Assembly (NCBI RefSeq): GCF_008017825.1 | Contig: NZ_VRLS01000012.1 | Span: forward strand, 186,001 to 250,000 | From: Mesonia sp008017825 | GTDB taxonomy: Bacteria > Bacteroidota > Bacteroidia > Flavobacteriales > Flavobacteriaceae | DNA: 64,000 bases | Direction: 5' to 3' | Translations under genes and position numbers: made by a program | Notes under the pieces: generated by a model | The model's input: only the letters and a program-made list of their open reading frames with translations | The model's database searches: none | What the model was told of the DNA's origin: nothing | In this document: positions 1 to 7,723 of the stretch, piece by piece | Position numbering within the stretch: position 1 is the first letter of the stretch | Layout of the letters: each line of letters begins with the position of its first letter

Positions 1-474
1 AATACCTAAAGATAATTTTCTTGAAATGGCACTACCAATCACTACTTGATTTTCTTGTGGATGAACCCAAACACCTCCAATCAAAGAACTATCTACAGGG
101 TTTACATTTAGATATTCTTTATCTATAGATTTAATATTCGCAGGGGTATGCTTATTATCAAAACTTAATAAAACCCGTTCTTCAATAATTTTAGAAAATG
201 CTTGAACTCCCTGCAAAGCTTTAATTTGTTCTAATTCTTTTTGACCTACAATAAGTGTTTTTCCGCTTGACGGAAGAACTTTTAAATCGGGATCAAATTC
301 ATTAGAAAATGAAACGCTAAACTCTTTTAATCCTGCAAATCCAGAAAGTACAATAAAGAGTGCCAACGCTCCGGCAAATACACCTATTCCCGCAATGATG
401 GTAATAATATTAATAGCACTATTTTTACTTTTAGTGGCTAAGTACCGCTTTGCTATGTAATAGGAGAAATTCAA
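1..474 (-). CDS. FtsX/LolC-E-type ABC transporter permease, N-terminal part only
   Basis: The gene runs leftwards off the window, so only the first 158 codons are visible. The start is a TTG at 474-472, one base after the rbfA stop, in a tight rbfA-permease operon. The N-terminus (NFSYYIAKRYL, then a hydrophobic segment at about residues 23-45) is followed by a long extracytoplasmic stretch. This is the usual layout of LolC/LolE and MacB-like permeases: one TM helix, a periplasmic domain, then three TM helices that lie outside the window. In this family the permease works with an ATPase to extract lipoproteins or related cargo from the inner membrane. Family assignment is fairly firm, but the exact substrate is not, because the C-terminal part and the ATPase are not seen. 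Confidence 0.8.
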   Translation of the reverse strand, partial: MNFSYYIAKRYLATKSKNSAINIITIIAGIGVFAGALALFIVLSGFAGLKEFSVSFSNEFDPDLKVLPSSGKTLIVGQKELEQIKALQGVQAFSKIIEERVLLSFDNKHTPANIKSIDKEYLNVNPVDSSLIGGVWVHPQENQVVIGSAISRKLSLGI

Positions 475-475
475 A

Positions 476-871
476 TTAAGATTTTTTTCTTTTATCTAAA
501 AGATTCGGATTTTCAATAGGGTTTTCTTTACCCTTTACCGCTTCATCAATTTTCTCTATATAGTCTAAAGAATCATCTAGAAATAAGTCCAAATCGGGCA
601 TTTTTCTTAATTGATTTTTTGTTTTTAAAGCTACTTGATGTTTTAAAAGATGTCTAATTTCTCTTAATTCTTCTAAAAGGGCTGCCCCTTGAGAACTAGG
701 GAAAATACTTAAGTATGCCTTGGCGATTGATAAATCTGTCGTTACTTTCACTTTCGAAACCGAAATTATAATATTGGTTTTTCCAGCATTTCTAAGTTCT
801 TGCTGTATCACATCGGCTAAATCTTTTTGTAAGACTCCACCTATTTTTTTCTGTCTGTTTGTTTCTTCCAT
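476..871 (-). CDS. rbfA: Ribosome-binding factor A
   Basis: This 131-aa protein matches RbfA, a small KH-fold factor that binds the 30S subunit and helps mature the 5' end of 16S rRNA, notably during cold adaptation. The N-terminal helix (RQKKIGGVLQKDLADVIQQE) and the segment VTTDLSIAKAYLSIFP are the family's recognisable parts, as is the IRHLLKHQVALKTKNQLRKMP region around residues 72-92. Length is normal for the family. It is the first gene of a leftward pair with the permease, one base apart, an arrangement I regard as common in Bacteroidota. The ATG lies at 871, divergent from the mce gene with about 60 bp between them. Confidence 0.95.
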   Translation of the reverse strand: MEETNRQKKIGGVLQKDLADVIQQELRNAGKTNIIISVSKVKVTTDLSIAKAYLSIFPSSQGAALLEELREIRHLLKHQVALKTKNQLRKMPDLDLFLDDSLDYIEKIDEAVKGKENPIENPNLLDKRKKS

Positions 872-902
872 ATGGCAAAAATAGCCTTTTTAAAAGTTAT
901 AG

Positions 903-910
903 TATTTTTG
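903..910 (+). promoter_or_regulatory. Bacteroidota -7 element (TAnnTTTG) for mce
   Basis: TATTTTTG matches the Bacteroidota sigma-A -7 consensus TAnnTTTG and lies 21 bp upstream of the mce ATG. No clear -33 TTG is visible at the usual distance. Confidence 0.55.
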
Positions 911-931
911 TAAAACAAAATTTTAATAAAA

Positions 932-1336
932 ATGGATAAAATTGAACATATTGGGATTGCCGTTAATAACATTGAAGAAGCAAATATTACTTACGAGAAG
1001 TTATTAGGAGCAGCTCCATACAAACAAGAAGAAGTTGAAAGTGAAGGAGTAAAAACCTCATTCTTTAAAACCGGCGAAAGTAAAATTGAACTTTTAGATG
1101 CTACAAACGAAAATAGCCCTATCGCTAAATTCTTAAAGAAAAAGGGCGAAGGTATTCATCACATTGCATTTGCAGTAGAAGATATTAAAAAAAAGATAGA
1201 AGAATTGAAAACCGAAGGCTTTGTTGTGCTAAATGAAACTCCTAAACTAGGGGCAGATAACAAGTTAGTAGCTTTTCTCCATCCAAAATCTTCGCACGGA
1301 GTTTTGGTTGAATTATGCCAAGAAATAAAAAAGTAA
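932..1336 (+). CDS. mce: Methylmalonyl-CoA epimerase
   Basis: This 134-aa vicinal-oxygen-chelate (glyoxalase-fold) protein interconverts (2R)- and (2S)-methylmalonyl-CoA in propionate and branched-chain/odd-chain catabolism. Two beta-alpha-beta-beta-beta modules are visible. The likely metal ligands are His6 (EHIGIAV), Glu53 (KIELLDAT), His77 (GIHHIAFAV) and Glu127 (HGVLVEL), in the order expected for the family. It is a single gene between a divergent rbfA and a tRNA gene. Methylmalonyl-CoA mutase is not in the window. Length and motifs are typical, and no other VOC subfamily fits as well. Confidence 0.92.
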   Translation: MDKIEHIGIAVNNIEEANITYEKLLGAAPYKQEEVESEGVKTSFFKTGESKIELLDATNENSPIAKFLKKKGEGIHHIAFAVEDIKKKIEELKTEGFVVLNETPKLGADNKLVAFLHPKSSHGVLVELCQEIKK

Positions 1337-1387
1337 GATTTTTATTGGGAGATATCATAGATATGACTATTTTTGCCTCCTGATTTC

Positions 1388-1461
1388 GGTCCCATAGCTC
1401 AGCTGGTTAGAGCACCTGACTCATAATCAGGGGGTCCATGGTTCGAGCCCATGTGGGACCA
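1388..1461 (+). tRNA. tRNA with CAU anticodon (Met elongator or Ile2)
   Basis: A complete cloverleaf is visible: acceptor GGTCCCA/TGGGACC (1388-1394 with 1454-1460), anticodon stem CCTGA/TCAGG (1415-1419, 1427-1431) and T stem CATGG/CCATG (1437-1441, 1449-1453). The anticodon is CAT at 1422-1424. The discriminator is A1461 and the CCA tail is not encoded (A is followed by CAA). CAU tRNAs can be elongator Met or, after lysidine modification, Ile2. The C4-G69 and C5-G68 pairs resemble features used by TilS on Ile2, but this does not settle the identity. Confidence 0.95.
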
Positions 1462-1586
1462 CAAGCGTAAATATTTAAATATCCCCTTAATGTTTTATAA
1501 TGTTATAGGGGATTTATATATTTAATGATCATTTAATGTAGGAGATTTCCTTAAGTGTTAAAGATTTTATTATTTTAGCCTTCGTT

Positions 1587-1811
1587 ATGAAGAAGAAGTA
1601 TTTGAAAATTACAATTTTAACACTTGCAATGATGTGTATATCTTTGCAGTCTTTTTCTTTCCAGACAACAAAAAGTCCTCCTCCTCCTCAAAATACTACT
1701 AGAGGTCCAGGAATCCCTCCTCCAGGATTACCTATAGACGGCTTATTAACTTATTTACTTATAGGAGGAAGTGTTTTTGGAATAAGACAACTAAGAAAAA
1801 AAGAAGACTAG
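1587..1811 (+). CDS. Small secreted protein with PID-type C-terminal sorting signal
   Basis: This 74-aa protein starts with a signal peptide (basic MKKKYLK, hydrophobic to about residue 26) and continues with a proline-rich stretch (SPPPPQNTTRGPG, then PPPGLP). It ends in a tripartite tail: the short motif PIDG at about 49-52, a hydrophobic helix (about 53-66), and a basic cluster RQLRKK. That tail resembles the PID-CTERM sorting domain of Bacteroidota, which by analogy with PEP-CTERM is thought to be cut by an exosortase-type enzyme. The visible mature part is only about 22 residues, so the protein is almost all sorting signal plus a proline linker. It overlaps the convergent ribE stop by 4 bp. 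No exosortase gene is in the window. Confidence 0.7.
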   Translation: MKKKYLKITILTLAMMCISLQSFSFQTTKSPPPPQNTTRGPGIPPPGLPIDGLLTYLLIGGSVFGIRQLRKKED

Positions 1812-2398
1812 CTTCTTAAATCTAAAAGTCTTTGCACATATTTTCCAATCACATCAAACTCTAAGTTTACAATTGCTCCTTCTTTAAGACATTTAAATGT
1901 AGTATGTTCATATGTATAAGGAATAATAGCTACGCTAAAACTATCTCTTTGACTATTTACTACAGTTAAGCTAACACCATTTACAGTAATAGATCCTTTT
2001 TCTATAGTAACATTATTTAAGGTAGAATCGTAGGCAAAAGTGAAAATGTGACTTCCATTTTGCTCTTGTATTTGAGTACAAGTTGCCGTTTGATCGACAT
2101 GACCTTGGACAATATGTCCGTCTAATCTAGCATTCATCATCATTCCTCTTTCTAAATTTACTATATCTCCAATTTCAAGAGAAGACAAATTAGTTTTATC
2201 TAGTGTTTCTTTAATTGCTGTTACCGTATAATTTTTATTCTCTATAGAGGTAACTGTCAAACACACTCCATTATGGGCGACACTTTGGTCAATTTTTAAC
2301 TCTTCGGTAAAGGAAGACTCAACGGTGAGATGTAAGTTATCATTTTCTTGAGTTAAGTTGATAATTTTCCCAAGTACTTCTACTATTCCTGTAAACAT
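1808..2398 (-). CDS. ribE: Riboflavin synthase, alpha subunit
   Basis: This 196-aa protein has the two lumazine-binding repeats of riboflavin synthase, which dismutates two 6,7-dimethyl-8-ribityllumazine molecules to riboflavin and a pyrimidine. The first repeat begins MFTGIVEVLG and contains the NGVCLTV motif. The second begins around residue 95 (DGHIVQGHVD) and contains NGVSLTVV. The N-terminal MFTGIVE and the paired G-V-C/S-L-T-V motifs are diagnostic. Length is normal. It is monocistronic here, divergent from pdxA with 51 bp between start codons. No other rib genes or FMN riboswitch are nearby. Confidence 0.95.
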   Translation of the reverse strand: MFTGIVEVLGKIINLTQENDNLHLTVESSFTEELKIDQSVAHNGVCLTVTSIENKNYTVTAIKETLDKTNLSSLEIGDIVNLERGMMMNARLDGHIVQGHVDQTATCTQIQEQNGSHIFTFAYDSTLNNVTIEKGSITVNGVSLTVVNSQRDSFSVAIIPYTYEHTTFKCLKEGAIVNLEFDVIGKYVQRLLDLRS

Positions 2399-2415
2399 AG
2401 TTATTAATAATTAGT

Positions 2416-2423
2416 TACCTTTG
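2416..2423 (+). promoter_or_regulatory. Bacteroidota -7 element for pdxA
   Basis: TACCTTTG matches TAnnTTTG and lies 26 bp upstream of the pdxA ATG, inside the short divergent gap with ribE. Confidence 0.55.
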
Positions 2424-2449
2424 TTTGAGCAAAAATAGATATTATTTTG

Positions 2450-3499
2450 ATGAAAAAAGCACATAAGGTAAGAGTTGGAATAAGTATAGGTGATTTAAAC
2501 GGAATTGGCAGTGAGGTTATTTTAAAGACTTTCGCCGATCAACGCATGTTAGATTTTTGTACTCCAGTGATTTTTGCAAATAATAAATTGCTTTCTTTTT
2601 ATAAAAAGCATTTTAAAATGAATATTAATTTTCAAGGAGTAGACGACGCGCAGAAAATTATTGATGGTAAGTTTAATGTGGTCAATATCTGGAAAGATAA
2701 TTTGAAAATTAATTTCGGAGAAGAAGATAAATTTTTAGGAAAGTTTACACTTCAGTCTTTAGAGGCATCAACGCAAGCTTTAAAAAATGGGGATATTGAT
2801 ACTTTAGTTACTGCTCCTATTAATAAGAATGTAATTCAATCAGATAAATTTAATTTTCCTGGACACACCGATTATTTAGCTAAACATTTAGGGGGAGGAG
2901 AAAGTCTAATGTTCATGATTTCTCAAAATTTAAAAGTGGGATTACTTACAGATCATGTGGCTGTAAAAGAAGTTTCAGAAGTCATTACACCTTCTCTCAT
3001 AGAAAAGAAAGTAAATATGATTTCTAATTCGCTTAAAGCGGATTTTAAAGTAAGAAAACCAAAAATAGCTATCTTAGGGATTAACCCACATAGCGGAGAT
3101 AATGGAGTGATAGGCAAAGAAGATGAAGAAGTTTTAAAACCTACCATCAAGAAATTACAAGATAAAGGAAACTTAGTATATGGACCTTATGCTGCAGATA
3201 GTTTCTTTGGCACAAAAAATTATCAGAACTTTGATGCAGTAGTTGCAGCATATCACGATCAAGGATTAATTCCTTTTAAAACCTTATCTTTTGGCAATGG
3301 AGTTAACTTTACTGCAGGATTAGAAAAAGTGAGAACCTCTCCAGATCATGGAACAGCCTACGAAATTGCTGGAAAAGGAGAAGCAGATTATACCTCATTC
3401 AAAGAAGCAGTATTTGCTTCAATAGAGATATTTAAGAATCGCAAAGAGTATGAAAAGCTTACCAAAAACCCACTAAAAAAACAGAATAAAAAATTATAA
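2450..3499 (+). CDS. pdxA: 4-hydroxythreonine-4-phosphate dehydrogenase
   Basis: PdxA oxidises 4-phosphohydroxy-L-threonine with NAD in the DXP-dependent pyridoxal 5'-phosphate pathway. The protein (349 aa from the ATG at 2450; a TTG one codon upstream is possible but less likely) shows the family's GDLNGIGSEV start, the metal-binding histidine motifs in FPGHTDYLA and AAYHDQGLIPFK, and TSPDHGTAYEIAG near the C-terminus. Length is typical. It stands alone with its own -7 element and is followed by the DUF177/rpmF unit after a 72-bp gap. A related dehydrogenase acting on other substrates (PdxA2) is possible, but the motifs fit PdxA. Confidence 0.92.
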   Translation: MKKAHKVRVGISIGDLNGIGSEVILKTFADQRMLDFCTPVIFANNKLLSFYKKHFKMNINFQGVDDAQKIIDGKFNVVNIWKDNLKINFGEEDKFLGKFTLQSLEASTQALKNGDIDTLVTAPINKNVIQSDKFNFPGHTDYLAKHLGGGESLMFMISQNLKVGLLTDHVAVKEVSEVITPSLIEKKVNMISNSLKADFKVRKPKIAILGINPHSGDNGVIGKEDEEVLKPTIKKLQDKGNLVYGPYAADSFFGTKNYQNFDAVVAAYHDQGLIPFKTLSFGNGVNFTAGLEKVRTSPDHGTAYEIAGKGEADYTSFKEAVFASIEIFKNRKEYEKLTKNPLKKQNKKL

Positions 3500-3541
3500 A
3501 CATTTTTTTGTTAATAAAGATAGTTAATTCATTATATTTTA

Positions 3542-3549
3542 TATATTTG
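3542..3549 (+). promoter_or_regulatory. Bacteroidota -7 element for DUF177-rpmF
   Basis: TATATTTG matches TAnnTTTG and lies 22 bp before the ATG of the DUF177 gene. No well-spaced -33 TTG is seen. Confidence 0.55.
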
Positions 3550-3571
3550 CACGCCTGAAATTGACGATGTG

Positions 3572-4117
3572 ATGAAGAAATTAAAAGAGTTTACCATCCC
3601 ATTTGTGGGATTAAAGATAGGAAGGCATCATTACGATTATCATATAGATAATACGTTCTTTGAATATTTTGAGTACGAAGATTTTAATGATATCGATGTA
3701 AAAGTAGATTTGACTTTTGAGAAAAAGTCAACTATGCTAGAGCTCGATTTTCATGTTCATGGTAACATTAACATTAATTGTGATGTCACCAATGAGCCCT
3801 ATGATCAACCGGTAGAGAATAACATTTCTTTAGTGGTGAAATTTGGAGAAGAATTTAATGATGAAAATGAAGAGTTGCTTATTTTGCCTCACGGGGAATA
3901 CGAAATAAAAGTGCAACAATACATCTACGAAGCCATTGTTTTGGGAATTCCTATAAAAAGGATTCACCCAGGTGTAGAAGATGGAACATTAGACTCAGAC
4001 ATACTTGATAAACTAGAAGAATTACAGCCTAAAATTGGGCAAGAAAAAGAAGAAGAAGTAAATGAGGTAGACCCTCGCTGGAATAAATTAAAAAACCTAT
4101 TAAACGATAAAAATTAA
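3572..4117 (+). CDS. DUF177 (YceD-like) protein
   Basis: The 181-aa acidic protein belongs to the DUF177/YceD family, almost always encoded directly upstream of rpmF. I take the ATG at 3572 as start; a GTG lies one codon earlier. YceD proteins have been tied to 23S rRNA accumulation, and the Bacteroidota form is assigned here mainly by position and general pattern. The middle contains INCDVTNEPYDQPV and EYEIKVQQYIYEAIVLGIP, where the family has a C-x-x-C-containing region; here only one Cys is visible in that stretch. The C-terminus (VDPRWNKLKNLL) is a conserved ending. It is 9 bp upstream of rpmF and clearly co-transcribed. Confidence 0.8.
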   Translation: MKKLKEFTIPFVGLKIGRHHYDYHIDNTFFEYFEYEDFNDIDVKVDLTFEKKSTMLELDFHVHGNININCDVTNEPYDQPVENNISLVVKFGEEFNDENEELLILPHGEYEIKVQQYIYEAIVLGIPIKRIHPGVEDGTLDSDILDKLEELQPKIGQEKEEEVNEVDPRWNKLKNLLNDKN

Positions 4118-4126
4118 TACTTAGCT

Positions 4127-4324
4127 ATGGCACATCCTAAGAGAAAAATATCTAAGACCAGAAGAGATAAAAGAAGAACGCACTATAAGGCGAAAGCACC
4201 ACAAATAGCTACAGATCCTACTACAGGAGAAGCGCACTTATACCACAGAGCTCACTGGCACGAAGGAAAACTTTATTATAGAGGTCAAATCCTTATTGAT
4301 AATACTGAAGAAGTTGAAGCTTAG
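4127..4324 (+). CDS. rpmF: 50S ribosomal protein L32
   Basis: This 65-aa basic protein begins MAHPKRKISKTRRDKRR, the standard bL32 N-terminus, and carries the following H-x-Y-x-A region. The four zinc cysteines found in some L32 paralogues are absent, so this is a zinc-independent (C-minus) form; no second L32 is visible in the window to compare. It lies 9 bp after the DUF177 gene and is followed by a strong intrinsic terminator. This separates it from fabH, although in many bacteria the plsX-fabH genes are part of the same unit. Confidence 0.97.
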   Translation: MAHPKRKISKTRRDKRRTHYKAKAPQIATDPTTGEAHLYHRAHWHEGKLYYRGQILIDNTEEVEA

Positions 4325-4350
4325 AGATTAAGCTCATAGAAATTATAAAA

Positions 4351-4387
4351 AACTCTCGCTCAAAAGGCGAGGGTTTTTGTTTTTTTA
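4351..4387 (+). terminator. Rho-independent terminator after rpmF
   Basis: A stem AACTCTCGC (4351-4359) pairs with GCGAGGGTT (4367-4375, one G-U), with a 7-nt loop and a following T-rich run to 4387. Confidence 0.85.
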
Positions 4388-4513
4388 AGACCTTTTGGCT
4401 TATAAAACTACAAATGTTTGAGTTAATAAGTTGAATAAGTGGCAAAAACATATTACTTTGCACCTTAGTTTTAGAATTTAAAAAATTTCTAAAATCATTA
4501 ATGTAGGGAAACC

Positions 4514-4521
4514 TACTTTTG
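4514..4521 (+). promoter_or_regulatory. Bacteroidota -7 element for fabH
   Basis: TACTTTTG fits TAnnTTTG, 18 bp before the fabH ATG. A second candidate further upstream, TTACTTTG near 4455, has a TTG 19 bp before it. fabH therefore appears to have its own promoter after the rpmF terminator. Confidence 0.5.
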
Positions 4522-4539
4522 TGAAATAAAATCCATTTT

Positions 4540-5535
4540 ATGAACAAAATTAAAGCAGCAATAACAGCTGTAGGATCTTATGTGCCCGATGACATTTTAA
4601 CTAATAAAATGTTAGAAGAAATGGTAGAAACCAATGATGAATGGATTACTACTAGAACAGGTATAAAAGAAAGAAGAATACTAAAAGATCCTAATAAAGG
4701 AACCTCTTATTTAGGTATACAAGCCGCAAAAAACCTTATAGAAAAAAATAATATCGATCCTTTAGAGATCGATTTATTAATTTTTGCAACCACCACCCCA
4801 GATCTTCCTGTTGCTTCAACAGGAGCCTATACCGCTTCTCAGTTAGGTGCAACCAACGCTTTTTCATACGATTTACAAGCTGCTTGCTCTAGTTTTCTTT
4901 ACGGAATGTCTACTGCAGCTAGCTATATAGAATCTGGTAGATATAAAAAAGTTTTAGTTATAGGCGCAGATAAAATGTCTTCTATAATTGATTATACCGA
5001 TAGAGCTACGTGTATCATTTTTGGTGATGGTGCAGGAGCCGCACTTTTTGAACCTAATGAAGAAGGATTTGGATTACAAGATGAATTTTTAAGAAGTGAT
5101 GGTATAGGAAGAAATTTTTTAAAAATTGATGCAGGAGGTTCACTCTTACCAGCAAGTCAAGAAACAGTTGTCAATAGACAACATTACGTACAGCAAGATG
5201 GTAAAACCGTATTTAAGTATGCAGTTTCCAATATGGCTGGAGTAAGTGAAAAAATAATGAAACGAAACAACTTAAAGGAAGAAGATGTAAATTGGTTGGT
5301 AGCACATCAAGCTAACAAACGTATTATAGATGCTACAGCCAAGAGAATGGGATTAAGCGAAGAGAAAGTGCTTATGAATATTCAGCGTTATGGAAATACC
5401 ACATCAGCAACATTACCTTTATTATTAAGTGATTACGAGAAACAATTTAAAAAAGGAGATAATTTAGTATTTGCTTCCTTTGGAGGCGGATTTACCTGGG
5501 GATCCATTTATTTAAAATGGGCGTATAACTCATAA
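4540..5535 (+). CDS. fabH: Beta-ketoacyl-ACP synthase III
   Basis: FabH condenses an acyl-CoA with malonyl-ACP to start type II fatty acid synthesis. The 331-aa protein has the full catalytic triad: Cys116 in AACSSFLYG, His256 in VAHQANKRI, and Asn286 in YGNTTSA. The glycine-rich C-terminal FASFGGGFTWG is also typical. It is the first gene of fabH-accB-accC. plsX, which often stands between rpmF and fabH in other phyla, is not here. In flavobacteria FabH usually prefers branched-chain primers, but substrate choice cannot be read from this sequence. Confidence 0.95.
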   Translation: MNKIKAAITAVGSYVPDDILTNKMLEEMVETNDEWITTRTGIKERRILKDPNKGTSYLGIQAAKNLIEKNNIDPLEIDLLIFATTTPDLPVASTGAYTASQLGATNAFSYDLQAACSSFLYGMSTAASYIESGRYKKVLVIGADKMSSIIDYTDRATCIIFGDGAGAALFEPNEEGFGLQDEFLRSDGIGRNFLKIDAGGSLLPASQETVVNRQHYVQQDGKTVFKYAVSNMAGVSEKIMKRNNLKEEDVNWLVAHQANKRIIDATAKRMGLSEEKVLMNIQRYGNTTSATLPLLLSDYEKQFKKGDNLVFASFGGGFTWGSIYLKWAYNS

Positions 5536-5655
5536 ATCAAAAATCTCGGTGTGTGCACTGGGAGATAAATATAAAAACTATTTTAAATTTTCGGGACAAA
5601 CCTCGAGAGATTAGACCCTTACTGAGGGATTAAAAATGACAAATACCTTATAATT

Positions 5656-6156
5656 ATGGAATTAAAGGAAATTCAAAATTTAATAAAATTTGTAGCTAAA
5701 TCTGGAGCTAGCGAAGTAAAATTAGAAATGGATGATATCAAAATCACCATTAAAACTAGTTCAGACGAAAAAGAAACAACCATCGTTCAGCAAATCCCAA
5801 TGGGAGGAATGCAGCCACAAATGCAAGCTCATCAACAAATGCAGCAACCAGCAGCTCCAACTCAAGAAGCTCCTGCTGCGACTCAAGATGCACCAGCTGC
5901 CGATGATGATTCTAAGTACATTACAGTAAAATCTCCAATTATCGGAACTTTTTACCGTAAACCATCTCCAGACAAACCTGCATTTATTGAGGTGGGAGAT
6001 TCAATAAAAGAAGGAGACGTGCTTTGTGTAATTGAAGCAATGAAACTTTTCAACGAGATAGAAAGTGAAGTAAGCGGTAAGATTGTAAAAGTCTTAGTAG
6101 ATGATTCTTCTCCAGTAGAATTCGATCAACCATTATTTTTGGTAGACCCTTCTTAA
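5656..6156 (+). CDS. accB: Biotin carboxyl carrier protein of acetyl-CoA carboxylase
   Basis: The 166-aa BCCP carries biotin on Lys130 in the EAMK motif (CVIEAMKLFNEIE) and shuttles carboxyl groups between AccC and the carboxyltransferase. Domain order is an N-terminal helix (about 1-40), a Gln/Ala/Pro-rich flexible linker (about 45-85), and a biotinyl domain (about 88-166) with the PIIGTFYRKPSPD thumb-like segment. It is 120 bp downstream of fabH and 51 bp upstream of accC. The 120-bp gap contains short imperfect hairpins but no clear terminator, so it may be a leader of accBC or only a spacer. Confidence 0.96.
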   Translation: MELKEIQNLIKFVAKSGASEVKLEMDDIKITIKTSSDEKETTIVQQIPMGGMQPQMQAHQQMQQPAAPTQEAPAATQDAPAADDDSKYITVKSPIIGTFYRKPSPDKPAFIEVGDSIKEGDVLCVIEAMKLFNEIESEVSGKIVKVLVDDSSPVEFDQPLFLVDPS

Positions 6157-6207
6157 TTTAACAATTAAGAGTAAAATTTTATTCTTAATAAATTTAAACA
6201 CAACACC

Positions 6208-7563
6208 ATGTTTAAAAAGATATTAATTGCCAATAGAGGTGAAATTGCACTACGTGTAATTAGAACCTGTAAAGAAATGGGAATCCAAACTGTGGCAGTA
6301 TACTCAAAAGCAGATGCCGATAGTTTACACGTTCGTTTTGCAGATGAAGCTGTATGTATAGGTCCAGCACCAAGTAGTGATTCTTATTTAAAAATATCAA
6401 ATATTATCGCTGCCGCGGAAATTACCAATGCAGACGCTATCCACCCAGGTTACGGTTTCTTGGCAGAGAATTCTAAATTCTCTAAAATTTGTCAAGAACA
6501 CGATATCAAATTTATAGGAGCATCTCCAGAGATGATCGATAGAATGGGAGATAAAGCTTCGGCAAGAGCTACCATGCAATCAGCAGGAGTTCCTTGTATT
6601 CCAGGATCAGACGGACTTTTAGATGATTACGCAGACTGTCTTAAAACTGCCAAAAGTATGGGCTTTCCTGTAATGCTTAAAGCCACAGCAGGTGGTGGAG
6701 GTAAAGGAATGCGTGCCGTTTGGAAAGAAGAGCAACTTCAAGACGCTTGGGATTCAGCAAGACAAGAATCAAAAGCAGCATTTGGTAATGATGGTATGTA
6801 TATGGAAAAGCTTATTGAAGAGCCTCGCCATATCGAAATACAAGTAGTAGGAGATAGCAAAGGAAAAGCTTGCCACCTTTCAGAAAGAGATTGCTCGGTA
6901 CAACGTCGTCACCAAAAACTTACCGAAGAAACTCCATCGCCATTTATGACCGATGAACTTCGTGAGAAAATGGGTGAAGCTGCTGTAAAAGCTGCTGAAT
7001 ATATCAAATACGAAGGAGCAGGTACCGTAGAATTTTTGGTAGACAAGCACCGCAATTTCTACTTTATGGAAATGAATACTCGTATCCAAGTAGAGCATCC
7101 TATTACAGAGCAAGTAATCGATTACGATCTTATTAGAGAACAAATCTTAGTTGCGGCAGGAGTGCCAATTTCAGGAAAGAACTACTTCCCAAAATTACAC
7201 TCTGTAGAATGTCGAATTAATGCCGAAGATCCATATAATGGGTTTAGACCTTCTCCAGGTAAAATTACTAATTTACACGCGCCAGGAGGTCACGGAGTAA
7301 GAATTGACACCCACGTATATAGTGGTTATTCAATTCCTCCTAACTACGATTCTATGATCGCGAAGTTAATTACAACAGCGCAAACTAGAGAAGAAGCTAT
7401 CAATAAAATGAAGCGTGCTTTAGATGAATTTGTCATTGAAGGAGTGAAAACAACTATTCCATTTCACCGTCAATTAATGGATCATCCAGATTATTTAGCA
7501 GGTAACTACACCACTAAATTTATGGAAGATTTCGAAATGGACGATAAATATAAAAACGAATAA
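6208..7563 (+). CDS. accC: Biotin carboxylase subunit of acetyl-CoA carboxylase
   Basis: This 451-aa ATP-grasp enzyme carboxylates biotin on AccB using ATP and bicarbonate, the first half-reaction of malonyl-CoA synthesis. The N-terminal FKKILIANRGEIALRVIRTC, the glycine-rich ATP loop AGGGGKGMR, the motif CSVQRRHQKLTEETP, and the catalytic MEMNTRIQVEHPITE are all intact. The end (NYTTKFMEDFE) is typical of AccC rather than pyruvate or propionyl-CoA carboxylase fusions, and the length matches. It is the last gene of fabH-accB-accC, closed by a strong terminator. A CCGCGG core at 6413-6418 lies in this gene but lacks the flanks of the iterated palindrome. Confidence 0.96.
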   Translation: MFKKILIANRGEIALRVIRTCKEMGIQTVAVYSKADADSLHVRFADEAVCIGPAPSSDSYLKISNIIAAAEITNADAIHPGYGFLAENSKFSKICQEHDIKFIGASPEMIDRMGDKASARATMQSAGVPCIPGSDGLLDDYADCLKTAKSMGFPVMLKATAGGGGKGMRAVWKEEQLQDAWDSARQESKAAFGNDGMYMEKLIEEPRHIEIQVVGDSKGKACHLSERDCSVQRRHQKLTEETPSPFMTDELREKMGEAAVKAAEYIKYEGAGTVEFLVDKHRNFYFMEMNTRIQVEHPITEQVIDYDLIREQILVAAGVPISGKNYFPKLHSVECRINAEDPYNGFRPSPGKITNLHAPGGHGVRIDTHVYSGYSIPPNYDSMIAKLITTAQTREEAINKMKRALDEFVIEGVKTTIPFHRQLMDHPDYLAGNYTTKFMEDFEMDDKYKNE

Positions 7564-7572
7564 TAGTACTAC

Positions 7573-7606
7573 AAACCCTCAAGTTAGCTTGAGGGTTTTC
7601 TTTTTT
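7573..7606 (+). terminator. Rho-independent terminator after accC
   Basis: AAACCCTCAAG (7573-7583) pairs perfectly with CTTGAGGGTTT (7588-7598) around a 4-nt loop and is followed by TCTTTTTT. Confidence 0.92.
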
Positions 7607-7608
7607 AT

Positions 7609-7690
7609 GGCGTTACCTAAAGGTCGGGCTATTCGCTATATCTTTTTAGGTGTTCCACGCAAAAAAGGATGCCGCTTCTATCCCTAACGC
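7609..7690 (+). repeat. Intergenic repeat family, copy A
   Basis: This 82-bp copy begins GGCGTTACC, continues with GGTCGGGCTATTCGC, and ends TCTATCCCTAACGC. The same end modules recur at 20563-20653 (inverted) and 23723-23823. The two ends are partly inverted copies of each other (GCGTTA near the start, TAACGC at the end), so the element can fold back on itself. It sits in the gap between the accC terminator and the next gene. Confidence 0.75.
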
Positions 7691-7723
7691 AAAAAACTTC
7701 CTTACTTTAGATAAAAAAAAGGA

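Noticed and set aside
4293..4547. 84-aa minus-strand frame across the rpmF terminator and the fabH promoter
   Set aside because: It overlaps a terminator, promoter and the starts or ends of two known genes, and the product looks random.
5536..5655. Possible riboswitch before accB
   Set aside because: Only weak imperfect hairpins are visible and no known riboswitch motif fits.
6880..7143. 87-aa minus-strand frame inside accC
   Set aside because: Antisense shadow of a well-conserved gene. It has no signal, motif or promoter of its own.
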